A stretch of DNA of 10,237 bases from Bacteroidota bacterium (GCA_947462425.1 CANHPI010000068.1:1-10237); one strand, 5' to 3'. Counted from the first letter of the stretch, positions 1 to 6,778 are shown. The notes: generated by a model from the letters alone, not told the origin. Numbers and translations: made by a program.

Positions 1-32
1 AAAAGATTTTCATGATTTTTCATTTTTTTTTT

Positions 33-62
33 TTTGCAAATAAGAAAATTATATTAAATTTG
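33..62 (+). promoter_or_regulatory. Promoter of tRNA-Glu, Bacteroidota sigma-A type
   Basis: A TTTG (33-36) is followed after 18 nt by TAAATTTG (55-62), an exact match to the Bacteroidota -7 consensus TAnnTTTG. The next bases, CAC, are often seen after this box in the phylum. Transcription should start a few bases after 62, giving a leader of roughly 40 nt before the tRNA. A run of 13 T (23-35) leads into the -33 element. Confidence 0.75.
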
Positions 63-110
63 CACTCCATTAATTTACTGTCTGCTTTTAAAGTAAATAC
101 AGTTCAAAAT

Positions 111-182
111 GGCCCGTTCGTCTAGGGGTTAGGACGCATCCCTTTCACGGATGAAACACGGGTTCGATTCCCGTACGGGCTA
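111..182 (+). tRNA. tRNA-Glu (anticodon UUC)
   Basis: The full cloverleaf can be folded by hand. The acceptor stem is 111-117 with 175-181, seven pairs including a G-U at the first pair. The D arm has stem GTCT/GGAC. The anticodon stem is 137-141 CATCC with 149-153 GGATG, and its loop CTTTCAC (142-148) places TTC at 144-146, the glutamate anticodon. The variable loop is 4 nt. The T stem is ACGGG/CCCGT around loop TTCGATT (163-169). The discriminator base is A182. CCA is not encoded and must be added after transcription. The gene stands alone with its own promoter and terminator. The 3' ends of tRNA genes are common integration targets, but no second copy of this 3' end occurs in the window. 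Confidence 0.97.
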
Positions 183-199
183 CACAAAAACGCTTTAAG

Positions 200-232
200 T
201 CTCTGTTAATCAAGTATTAGCAGAGATTTTTT
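200..232 (+). terminator. Intrinsic terminator of tRNA-Glu
   Basis: TCTCTGTTAAT (200-210) pairs with ATTAGCAGAGA (216-226) over 11 bp, with one T-G wobble, around the 5-nt loop CAAGT. Six T residues (227-232) follow directly. It lies 18 nt after the tRNA and is a textbook Rho-independent terminator. Confidence 0.85.
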
Positions 233-522
233 AGTTTTTTGGGAAACATATGGGAAACAAAATAGACCAACAACAAATCAAGTCCAAAAGTTGTTGAGTA
301 AAAAACAATGAAATGATTTTGTATTAACACAACTCAAAACTGTTTAATACCCAAATTTCACGTCCATTTATTAAATGTCTTGCTCTAGAATCTTAAAAGT
401 CTACTTTTTAGGATTATATAAAAATAAATTTACAATCATTAGTTGTTGTCTTTCGTTAAAAAAACTGACAACAAACTAATAAATAAATTTACGTAAATGG
501 TACTGGTTATTTCGCAATCAAA
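233..522. other. Gene-free stretch with short repeats between tRNA-Glu and lpd
   Basis: No convincing coding frame is visible on either strand; the longest pieces are about 20 codons. Visible structure: a direct repeat GGGAAACA at 241-248 and 252-259 (11-nt period), CAACAAC (268-274) facing GTTGTTG (290-296), GTATTAA (321-327) facing TTAATAC (344-350), and the longer inverted repeat at 438-480 listed separately. The repeats beside a tRNA could be remnants of an integration event, but no integrase gene is present. Confidence 0.5.
438..480 (-). terminator. Inverted repeat, possible lpd terminator
   Basis: ATTAGTTGTTGTC (438-450) pairs with GACAACAAACTAAT (467-480) with a single bulged base, around a 16-nt loop. 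It lies about 42 nt downstream of the lpd stop codon on the minus strand. The sequence after the hairpin on that strand is AT-rich but has no clean T run, so efficient termination is not certain. Confidence 0.4.
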
Positions 523-1911
523 TTACAAATGTATTACTTCTCCATAAGCTGCTGCTGCTGCTTCCATAATAGCTTCGCTCATTGTTGGGTGAGGATGAAT
601 TGTTTTAATTAATTCATGTCCAGTTGTTTCTAATTTGCGAATTGCAACAATTTCTGCTATCATTTCAGTAACGTTAGCACCTATCATGTGAGCTCCTAAA
701 ATCTCTCCATACTTAGCATCAAAAATTAATTTAATAAATCCATCTTTTGCGCCAGAAGCACTTGCTTTTCCGGATGCTGAGAAAGGAAACTTACCAATTT
801 TTAAAGTATAACCTGCCTCTTTAGCTTGTTTTTCGGTCATACCAACACTTGCAACCTCTGGCTGGCAATACGTGCAACCTGGTATGTTTTTATAATCAAT
901 TGGTTCTGTATGCACACCTGCAATTTTCTCAACGCAAGTTATACCTTCTGCACTCGCTACGTGAGCTAATGCCTGACCAGGGACACAATCTCCAATAGCA
1001 TAATATCCCGGAACGTTAGTGGCATAATATTTATCAACTACAATTTTACCTTTATCTGTTGCAATACCAACCGTTTCTAAACCTAAGCCAGCTATATTAG
1101 CTTCAATACCAACTGCCGATAAAACTATTTCAGCTTCTAAAACTACAGTTCCTGTTTTTGTCTTTACAGTTGCTTTACTAATGTCTCCTTTAGTATCAAC
1201 GCTCTCAACTGATGCCTCTGTCATGATATCAATACCAATTTTCTTCAACGATTTTTCTAATTGTTTAGAAACTTCTTCATCCTCTACAGGAACTATATTT
1301 GGCAAAAACTCAACTATGGTAACTTTAGTTCCCATTGTAGCATAAAAATACGCAAACTCTACTCCTATTGCTCCTGAACCAACTACCACCATTGTTTTTG
1401 GTAATTTTGGTAAAGTCATAGCTTCGCGGTAACCAATAATTTTTTTACCATCTTGTGGTAAATTTGGCAACTGACGAGAGCGTGCTCCAGTTGCAAGAAT
1501 AATATGTTTAGCTTCAACTGTACTTAATTTTCCATCTGCTGCTTTTACATCTACTTTTTTTCCGGCTTTAACGGTTGCCGTTCCCATAATGACATCAATT
1601 TTATTTTTTTTCATTAAAAACTGAATACCCTTACTCATACCGTCTGCAACATCACGACTACGTTTAATAACGGCTCCAAAATCTGCTTTAATATTATCTG
1701 CACTAATTCCATACTCTTTTGCGTGGTTTAAATACTCAAATACCTGAGCACTTTTTAATAAGGCTTTAGTTGGTATACATCCCCAGTTGAGGCAAATTCC
1801 TCCAAGGCTTTCTCTTTCAATAATGGCAGTTTTTAATCCTAATTGAGAAGCGCGAATAGCAGTTACATAACCGCCTGGTCCACTTCCTATAACAATAACA
1901 TCGTAGTTCAT
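523..1911 (-). CDS. lpd: Dihydrolipoyl dehydrogenase (E3 component)
   Basis: This is a flavoprotein that reoxidises dihydrolipoamide with NAD+. It serves as the shared E3 subunit of pyruvate and 2-oxoglutarate dehydrogenase complexes, and often of the glycine cleavage system, in the cytoplasm. The 462 residues match the normal family length. The N-terminal FAD fold shows GSGPGG at 9-14. The redox-active disulfide is C40/C45 in GGICLNWGCIPTK. The NAD-binding fold has VVGSGAIGVEFA from about 176. The second FAD motif is YYAIGDCVPG (303-312). The C-terminal dimerisation domain holds HPHPTMSEAIME, giving the catalytic pair H441/E446. All key residues are present. An additional Cys pair, C346/C349 (CTYC), lies at the start of the dimerisation domain. 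The gene stands alone and is divergent from the GT5-like gene, with no E1/E2 genes nearby, so which complex it serves cannot be told here. The ATG at 1911 directly precedes the FAD-binding strand, as usual. Confidence 0.96.
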   Translation of the reverse strand: MNYDVIVIGSGPGGYVTAIRASQLGLKTAIIERESLGGICLNWGCIPTKALLKSAQVFEYLNHAKEYGISADNIKADFGAVIKRSRDVADGMSKGIQFLMKKNKIDVIMGTATVKAGKKVDVKAADGKLSTVEAKHIILATGARSRQLPNLPQDGKKIIGYREAMTLPKLPKTMVVVGSGAIGVEFAYFYATMGTKVTIVEFLPNIVPVEDEEVSKQLEKSLKKIGIDIMTEASVESVDTKGDISKATVKTKTGTVVLEAEIVLSAVGIEANIAGLGLETVGIATDKGKIVVDKYYATNVPGYYAIGDCVPGQALAHVASAEGITCVEKIAGVHTEPIDYKNIPGCTYCQPEVASVGMTEKQAKEAGYTLKIGKFPFSASGKASASGAKDGFIKLIFDAKYGEILGAHMIGANVTEMIAEIVAIRKLETTGHELIKTIHPHPTMSEAIMEAAAAAYGEVIHL

Positions 1912-1930
1912 AGTGTATTTTTTGGTGGCG

Positions 1931-1938
1931 CTAATATA
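1931..1938 (-). promoter_or_regulatory. Possible -7 box for lpd
   Basis: On the minus strand the bases read TATATTAG, one mismatch from TAnnTTTG, about 20 nt before the lpd start. No good TTG lies at the expected upstream distance, only A/T-rich sequence. This is a weak call resting mainly on position. Confidence 0.3.
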
Positions 1939-2183
1939 AAGTTTTTTTTATTTAATTTAGTTTAAAGGATATTTAAGTGATAAGAATTTTAATTAATATT
2001 TGAGTGTGTGGCTAAAATCAAACAAGGCATCACTTCAAGTAATGACTATTCGTGGCTTATAACTCTGGTCTTTTCATTCGGTTCTTAACTAAACAATAAA
2101 GTACAATTATAAAATTTTAATTTTTTAAACACTTTAATATCGATCTCTTTTGCGAAATAATAGGCTTTAAAGCTAAATAATAC

Positions 2184-2215
2184 TTTGATATATGGTTTTT
2201 TTTTTATTACTTTTG
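2184..2215 (+). promoter_or_regulatory. Promoter of the GT5-like gene, Bacteroidota type
   Basis: TTTG (2184-2187), a 20-nt spacer and TACTTTTG (2208-2215) form an exact match to TTTG-N19-21-TAnnTTTG. Initiation just after 2215 would give a leader of about 25-30 nt to the ATG at 2249. The promoter decides the start: an in-frame ATG at 2192 lies inside the spacer and cannot be the real start. The spacer holds ten consecutive T (2196-2205), so slippage there would change the -33/-7 distance. Confidence 0.75.
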
Positions 2216-2248
2216 TATTGTGTAAAAACAACACCTAAATCCATAATT

Positions 2249-3079
2249 ATGAGAAAAGCCAGAGTTCTTTTTGTGTCGCAAGAGATTACCCCTTATTTAG
2301 ATGAAAGTCATATTGGAAAGATTGCTAGAAGATTACCACAAGCCATTCAAGAAAGAGGAAAAGAAATAAGAACTTTTATGCCAAAATATGGCAATATAAA
2401 CGAAAGACGTCATCAATTACACGAAGTAATTCGTTTGTCAGGTATGAATATTGTTATTAATAATGCTGATCATCCTTTAATTATTAAGGTTGCATCTATC
2501 CCTACAGCTCGTATGCAGGTATATTTTATTGATAATGATGATTATTTTCAGCGTAAATCTGTTTTAACAGACAAAGCAACTGGAAAATACTTTGATGATA
2601 ATGATGAACGTACTGTTTTTTTTAACCGTGGAGTTATTGAAACTGTCAAAAAATTAGGATGGGCGCCAGATGTAATACACTGTCATGGATGGTTTACAGG
2701 ATTAATTCCTTTATATATTAAAAAAGCATTTACCGAAGATCCATTATTTGCCGAAACAAAAATTATCTTTACAATTTACGAAGAGGAATTTACGAAATCT
2801 TTAAATAAAAAAATTATAGATAAAGCAATAATTGATGGGGTTACAAAAAAAGAGCTGAAACATATGGAAGACGCTACCTATATTAATTTAATGAAGTTGG
2901 CTATTGATTTTTCTGATGGCATTTCATTTGGCAGCGAAACAATTAATTCAGAAGTTGAAAAATATGCAAAAAAATCAGGGAAACCAATTTTAGAATTTAA
3001 AGGTGAAGCTGAATATGCAGATGCATATAATGAATTTTATGATTTAGTTTTAGAAAATAATACTATTTTAGCAGACTAA
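2249..3079 (+). CDS. Short glycogen/starch synthase-like protein (GT5 N-terminal domain only)
   Basis: The 276-residue product resembles the N-terminal half of GlgA-type starch/glycogen synthase (GT5, ADP-glucose transfer). Supporting features are the opening strand KARVLFVSQEITPY, YFDDNDERTVFFNRGVIE (about 114-131) and WAPDVIHCHGWFTGLIPLY (138-156), which corresponds to the PDVIHAHDWHTGL region of GlgA. Two things differ from a working enzyme. The K-x-G-G-L motif near the N-terminus, which binds ADP-glucose, is replaced by ESHIGKIARRLP (19-30). The entire C-terminal Rossmann domain (about 200 residues) is missing. Half-length proteins annotated this way are, from memory, widespread in Bacteroidota, so this is probably a stable family rather than a broken gene, perhaps non-catalytic or regulatory. 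The start at 2249 is chosen because the earlier in-frame ATG (2192) overlaps the promoter and would add 19 residues derived from a poly-T tract. It is followed by a hairpin and the DUF4270 gene. Confidence 0.85.
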   Translation: MRKARVLFVSQEITPYLDESHIGKIARRLPQAIQERGKEIRTFMPKYGNINERRHQLHEVIRLSGMNIVINNADHPLIIKVASIPTARMQVYFIDNDDYFQRKSVLTDKATGKYFDDNDERTVFFNRGVIETVKKLGWAPDVIHCHGWFTGLIPLYIKKAFTEDPLFAETKIIFTIYEEEFTKSLNKKIIDKAIIDGVTKKELKHMEDATYINLMKLAIDFSDGISFGSETINSEVEKYAKKSGKPILEFKGEAEYADAYNEFYDLVLENNTILAD

Positions 3080-3104
3080 TAAATTATACACTTTTAACTA
3101 TTTT

Positions 3105-3136
3105 AAACGCATAATTTTAAGTAATTATGCGTTTTT
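3105..3136 (+). terminator. Hairpin with T tract between GT5-like gene and DUF4270
   Basis: AAACGCATAATT (3105-3116) and AATTATGCGTTT (3123-3134) form a perfect 12-bp stem around a 6-nt loop and end in TTTTT (3132-3136). It starts 25 nt after the GT5-like stop and ends about 12 nt before the DUF4270 ATG. It fits an intrinsic terminator, but its closeness to the next start means it could also act as an attenuator or affect ribosome access. Confidence 0.7.
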
Positions 3137-3147
3137 AATTACATATC

Positions 3148-4515
3148 ATGACCAAATTAAGAATAGGATTAGTTTTATTTAGTTTCATAATTGTGTTTTC
3201 TTGCAAAAAACAAGACGACAACAGTATACTTGGACTTGATGTTCAACCCGAAAATGATTTAGTAGGATTAACAATTTCAGACACAGCCTCTGTATTTATG
3301 TATACTCAAAGAGTAGATTCTGTAAAATCATACAATGACCAATACAAATATTTAGGTTCAAACCAAGATCCTATTTTTGGTAGAACAGATGCTAGCATTT
3401 ATACTAACTATTCCATTTCTAATAATTTTACGAATGTTACATTTGGGGCAAATCCAATTTTAGATTCGGCAGAAATTGTTATTCGATTTATTGGTGATGC
3501 TTTAGGTGATACGACTAGTATTTTAACCTATGATGTTTATACTTTAAATGAAAAATTATCCTCAAATACTTCATATTACACAAATAACACAATACCAAAA
3601 GCGTTTTCTAAAGTAAGTTCCTATACAGGAAAGTTAAAAACAAGAGGTAGTAATGTTTGTTTGGTAATGCCGCTTGATAATGCATTGGGGCAATATATCT
3701 TACAAACTAATTCGAATTTAACTAACAATACAGCTTTTCAAAATGCATACAAAGGTTTTTATATTACTAGTTCTAATTCTGCATTAGGAACACCTAGTTC
3801 TGGTGCTATAAGACGTTTTGATCTGGATGATGCTATTTCAGGAGTAAATTTATATTATCATGATGGCAATTCCATTAGTTCAAAAAGTCAATCAACGCAA
3901 TTTTCATTTCGAGGCGTAGATGCTTTGCGATTTAATAATATTAAGCATAATTACTCTAATGGAGCTAATTCAAATTTATTTGATCAAATTACCGGCTCAG
4001 GAACTTCTGATACTTTAAAAGGAAACTCTAATGTTTACTTAAATTGTTTTGGAGCAACTAGAACAAGAGTGTATTTGCCATATTTAAAAAACTTTAGTGA
4101 TTCTCAATCTGTTTCAATCAGCAGAGCTGAATTAATTATTAAAATTGATGAAATCATCAGTCCTTATACAACTAAATACGCTTATCCATCAAGCTTAGCA
4201 TTAATTGCATGTGGTTCCGATGGTGATGAACAATTAGTTTATGATCAATTAGAAACAACTGACTTTGTAAAATATGGAGGTAATTACGATGCTGTAAATA
4301 AAGTTTATGTTTTTAATATTGCTAGACAAATGCAAAAAATACTAAATGGCGAAATTAAAAATTACGGATTTTATTTGGTAAATGCATTACCTAACAAATC
4401 TGTTGTTGTTAGAAGAGATAATCGTTTAGAACGTGTTGTTTTTGGCGGAAAAAATAATATAAATTACAAACCTACATTTAAAGTAACTTACGTAAAATAT
4501 CCTTACGATAAATAA
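3148..4515 (+). CDS. DUF4270 family lipoprotein
   Basis: This is a 455-residue exported lipoprotein. The N-terminus has basic residues, a hydrophobic core (residues 6-17) and a lipobox-like VFS-C with the acylated cysteine at 19, so it should be processed by signal peptidase II. The residues after the cysteine are KKQDDNS. A Lys followed by acidic residues here is reminiscent of the lipoprotein export signals that send Bacteroidota lipoproteins to the cell surface, so surface exposure is possible but not shown. The body has the DUF4270 pattern: SILGLDVQPENDLVG just after the anchor, GSNQDPIFGRTDASIYTNY (about 70-88), DSAEIVIRF, and a C-terminal FNIARQMQKILNG and YKPTFKVTYVKYP. It is probably beta-rich. 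Molecular function is unknown. No internal membrane segment is seen. A hairpin stands immediately before its start, and no good TAnnTTTG box was found for it. A GT4 glycosyltransferase follows after 21 nt. Confidence 0.9.
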   Translation: MTKLRIGLVLFSFIIVFSCKKQDDNSILGLDVQPENDLVGLTISDTASVFMYTQRVDSVKSYNDQYKYLGSNQDPIFGRTDASIYTNYSISNNFTNVTFGANPILDSAEIVIRFIGDALGDTTSILTYDVYTLNEKLSSNTSYYTNNTIPKAFSKVSSYTGKLKTRGSNVCLVMPLDNALGQYILQTNSNLTNNTAFQNAYKGFYITSSNSALGTPSSGAIRRFDLDDAISGVNLYYHDGNSISSKSQSTQFSFRGVDALRFNNIKHNYSNGANSNLFDQITGSGTSDTLKGNSNVYLNCFGATRTRVYLPYLKNFSDSQSVSISRAELIIKIDEIISPYTTKYAYPSSLALIACGSDGDEQLVYDQLETTDFVKYGGNYDAVNKVYVFNIARQMQKILNGEIKNYGFYLVNALPNKSVVVRRDNRLERVVFGGKNNINYKPTFKVTYVKYPYDK

Positions 4516-4536
4516 TTTATAGAAATTTAATATATA

Positions 4537-5697
4537 ATGCGAATAGCCTTAATTACAGATGGAATTGCACCTTATGTATTAGGGGGAATGCAAAAACACT
4601 CGTTTTATTTAGTAAAATACTTTGCTAAAAATAAAATTCATGTTGATTTGGTTCATTATAATGATTCAAATTTCGAAATTAATAAATTAGAGTTTTTTAC
4701 AGAAAAGGAAAAGGAATTCATTCATCCTATCGTTTTAAAATTCCCAACCTTAGCCAAATTTCCTGGACATTACATTTATAAATCATATAAATATTCATGC
4801 CTAGCTTTTGATGCCATTAAAGATAAATTAAACACTTATGATTTTATTTATACCAAAGGTTTTTCGGGTTGGAAACTTATTTCAGAAAAGTATAAAGGCA
4901 ATATAAACTGCTGTAAAATAGCTGTCAAATTTCATGGTTACGAAATGTTTCAAATAGCTCCTGAAGCAAAAGCTAAATTGCAACAGTTTTTACTAAGGCC
5001 ATTTGTAAAAAAAATATCTCAACAAGCTGATGTTGTTTTTTCATATGGAGGAAAAATTACAGATATCATAAAATCAATTGGTGTAAATACAAATCGTATT
5101 ATTGAAATTCCATCGGGTGTTGAAACCGATTTTATTAGTAAATCAATTTCTTCTCATACAGAACCCTATCGAAAATTTGTTTTTTTGGGACGAGCAGAAA
5201 GACGGAAAGGTATTATTGAGTTGAATAACGTATTACAGAAAATGCTGTCTGAAAATCAAAATTTTCAAACCGATAGCTATCGGTTTGAATTTATTGGTCC
5301 TATCCCCGACTTTATGAAAATAAAACACGAGTCTATTATTTATCATGGAGAAATAAGAGATTCTCAAAAAATAAAATCATTATTATCTAAAAACGATGTA
5401 TTAGTTTGTCCAAGTTGGAGCGAAGGTTTTCCTAATGTAATTTTAGAGGCAATGGCTTGCGGTTTAGCTATTATAGCAACAAATGTTGGAGCCATTACTG
5501 CCATGGTGAGTAATGAAAACGGATGGTTAATTGAACCTTCTAACAAAACTCAATTAGAAACAGCTATTATAAATGCTATTAATTCAAAGGACATTATTGG
5601 TAAAAAAGAACATTCATTGTATCTTATTAACTCAACTTTTAACTGGGATATTATTTCTCAAAAAACAATTGAGGCAATTCAACATAAAAATAAATAA
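4537..5697 (+). CDS. GT4 family glycosyltransferase (GT-B fold)
   Basis: This retaining nucleotide-sugar glycosyltransferase has 386 residues, typical for GT4. The N-terminal acceptor domain begins MRIALITDGIAPYVLGGMQKH, with the glycine pair G16-G17 that closes the first Rossmann strand. KFHGYEMF (131-138) and IPSGVETDFI (191-200) mark the domain boundary. The C-terminal donor domain has GRAERRKGI (218-226), FIGPIPDF and the E-x7-E motif from E296 to E304 in SEGFPNVILEAMACG, which contacts the donor. There is no signal peptide or membrane segment, so it is cytoplasmic or peripherally attached. Sugar donor and acceptor cannot be read from the sequence; cell-envelope glycan or exopolysaccharide assembly is a reasonable inference. 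It lies 21 nt after DUF4270 and is probably co-transcribed with it. A perfect 26-bp palindrome lies within the gene, covering roughly residues 243-251. Confidence 0.9.
   Translation: MRIALITDGIAPYVLGGMQKHSFYLVKYFAKNKIHVDLVHYNDSNFEINKLEFFTEKEKEFIHPIVLKFPTLAKFPGHYIYKSYKYSCLAFDAIKDKLNTYDFIYTKGFSGWKLISEKYKGNINCCKIAVKFHGYEMFQIAPEAKAKLQQFLLRPFVKKISQQADVVFSYGGKITDIIKSIGVNTNRIIEIPSGVETDFISKSISSHTEPYRKFVFLGRAERRKGIIELNNVLQKMLSENQNFQTDSYRFEFIGPIPDFMKIKHESIIYHGEIRDSQKIKSLLSKNDVLVCPSWSEGFPNVILEAMACGLAIIATNVGAITAMVSNENGWLIEPSNKTQLETAIINAINSKDIIGKKEHSLYLINSTFNWDIISQKTIEAIQHKNK
5264..5289. repeat. Perfect 26-bp palindrome inside the GT4 gene
   Basis: TTCAAACCGATAG (5264-5276) is followed with no spacer by its exact reverse complement (5277-5289). 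It lies in the reading frame and encodes roughly FQTDSYRFE, between a helix and the strand FIGPIP. In RNA it can form an 11-bp stem with an AGCT loop. No second copy is present in the window. It may belong to a dispersed palindromic repeat family. Confidence 0.9.
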
Positions 5698-5706
5698 CAA
5701 ATATCA

Positions 5707-5723
5707 ACAGTTATTAAAACTGT
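5707..5723 (+). terminator. Weak hairpin after the GT4 gene
   Basis: ACAGTT (5707-5712) and AACTGT (5718-5723) form a 6-bp stem with a 5-nt loop, 9 nt after the GT4 stop codon. No T tract follows directly, so it is at best a weak terminator for the DUF4270-GT4 unit. Confidence 0.3.
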
Positions 5724-5734
5724 ATTAAGTCTTA

Positions 5735-5756
5735 GTAAATAGTTTTTTATATTTAC
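5735..5756 (+). promoter_or_regulatory. Likely purC promoter -7 box within a small inverted repeat
   Basis: TATATTTA (5748-5755) differs from TAnnTTTG only at the last base and lies 20 nt before the purC ATG. It sits in one arm of the inverted repeat GTAAATA (5735-5741) / TATTTAC (5750-5756). No clear TTG stands at the expected -33 distance. The repeat could be an operator or simply AT-rich coincidence. Confidence 0.4.
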
Positions 5757-5775
5757 CGTCTTAAATTACAAAACT

Positions 5776-6714
5776 ATGTCTGCACTTACTGCTACCCAAT
5801 TTAATTTCCCAAAGCAAAAAAACTTTTATAAAGGAAAAGTTCGTGATGTATATAATATTGATGACAAATATTTAGTCATGGTAGCAAGTGACCGTATCAG
5901 TGCTTTTGATGTAGTTTTACCAAAAGGTATTCCTTATAAAGGACAAGTATTAAATCAAATTGCTGCTAAGTTTTTAGAAGCAACTAAAGATATTGTGCCA
6001 AATTGGGTAGTAAATGTTCCTGATCCTGTTGTTACCATGGGGCGTGTTTGCGAACCTTTTAAAGTAGAGATGGTAATACGTGGGTATTTAGCAGGGCATG
6101 CTGCAAGAACTTATGCAAATGGCTTAAGAACTTTATGTGGCGTTACATTACCTGAAGGGCTAAAAGAAAGCGACAAATTACCAGTGCCAATCATTACTCC
6201 TACTACCAAAGCTTCGGAAGGACACGATGAAGATATTAGCCGTGAAGAAATTTTGAAACAAGGTATTGTAGAAGAAAAATACTATTTACAATTAGAAGAT
6301 TATACCCAAAAATTATATGCTCGCGGACAAGAAATTGCCAATAAAATGGGTTTAATTTTAGTAGATACTAAATATGAATTTGGTTTGTGTGATGGCAAGG
6401 TGTTTTTAATGGATGAAATTCATACACCAGATTCATCTCGTTATTTTTATTTAGATGGCTATCAGGAAAGACAAGATAAGAACGAAGAACAAAAACAATT
6501 AAGTAAAGAATTTGTTCGTCGCTGGTTAATTGATAATGGTTTTCAAGGTAAAGAAGGTCAACAAATTCCCGAAATGAGCGATGCTTGGGTAAATGAAATT
6601 TCGGAACGTTACATTGAATTATTTGAAAAAGTAACTGGTGATAAATTCATCAAACATCCAACCGATAATTTATTGGACCGAGTTGAAAAAAATATATTAA
6701 AAGCACTAAATTAA
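5776..6714 (+). CDS. purC: Phosphoribosylaminoimidazole-succinocarboxamide synthase (SAICAR synthase)
   Basis: This enzyme performs the ATP-dependent joining of CAIR with L-aspartate to give SAICAR, a cytoplasmic step of de novo purine synthesis. Motifs in order: GKVRDVY (20-26, nucleotide loop), SDRISAFD (38-45), [14 protein letters not shown] (100-113), [18 protein letters not shown] (138-155), LVDTKYEFG (195-203) and the C-terminal [13 protein letters not shown] (212-224). At 312 residues it is the longer SAICAR synthase form seen in Bacteroidota and yeast, rather than the roughly 240-residue E. coli form. The extra length includes the C-terminal section with [18 protein letters not shown]. 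All expected active-site stretches are intact. No other pur genes are adjacent, so the purine genes appear scattered. It probably has its own promoter. The following PLP-enzyme gene begins 64 nt downstream. Confidence 0.96.
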   Translation: MSALTATQFNFPKQKNFYKGKVRDVYNIDDKYLVMVASDRISAFDVVLPKGIPYKGQVLNQIAAKFLEATKDIVPNWVVNVPDPVVTMGRVCEPFKVEMVIRGYLAGHAARTYANGLRTLCGVTLPEGLKESDKLPVPIITPTTKASEGHDEDISREEILKQGIVEEKYYLQLEDYTQKLYARGQEIANKMGLILVDTKYEFGLCDGKVFLMDEIHTPDSSRYFYLDGYQERQDKNEEQKQLSKEFVRRWLIDNGFQGKEGQQIPEMSDAWVNEISERYIELFEKVTGDKFIKHPTDNLLDRVEKNILKALN

Positions 6715-6733
6715 TCGCATCATTTATTTCTAA

Positions 6734-6775
6734 AACTTTCTTAACTTTCTAAACTATTTAACTTTCAAAACTTTA
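6734..6775. repeat. Five degenerate AACTTTC units, about 9-nt period
   Basis: Copies start at 6734, 6743, 6752, 6760 and 6769 (AACTTTC, AACTTTC, AACTATT, AACTTTC, AACTTTA), with steps of 9, 9, 8 and 9 nt. They fill most of the 64-nt gap between purC and the CBS gene and end 3 nt before the ATG at 6779. The tract would lie in the translation initiation region of the CBS mRNA. A simple-sequence origin is likely; a role is not established. Confidence 0.75.
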
Positions 6776-6778
6776 ATT

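Larger units (their letters stand above)
1912..2248. other. Divergent intergenic region between lpd and the GT5-like gene
   Basis: These 337 nt separate the two divergent starts and contain the promoters listed separately at each end. The middle (about 1970-2180) is AT-rich and shows no coding frame, no convincing hairpin and no recognisable riboswitch or operator. Confidence 0.5.

Noticed and set aside
330..400. Minus-strand fragment of about 22 codons (RARHLINGREIWVL) that might be a decayed gene
   Set aside because: It is too short, flanked by stops, and matches no family I can recognise.
545..563. Run of GCT repeats near the 3' end of lpd as a microsatellite
   Set aside because: It simply encodes the alanine run AAAAA next to the conserved HPHPTMSEAIMEA segment, a common feature of this protein's C-terminus.
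2192..2248. In-frame upstream start for the GT5-like gene giving a 19-residue hydrophobic leader (MVFFLLLLYC) that looks like a signal peptide
   Set aside because: The residues come from a poly-T tract inside a consensus promoter (2184-2215), transcription would begin after this ATG, and the GT5 fold starts at MRKARVLFVS (2249).
5364..5546. 60-codon minus-strand frame inside the GT4 gene
   Set aside because: It is a shadow of the conserved E-x7-E region on the plus strand, with no independent support.
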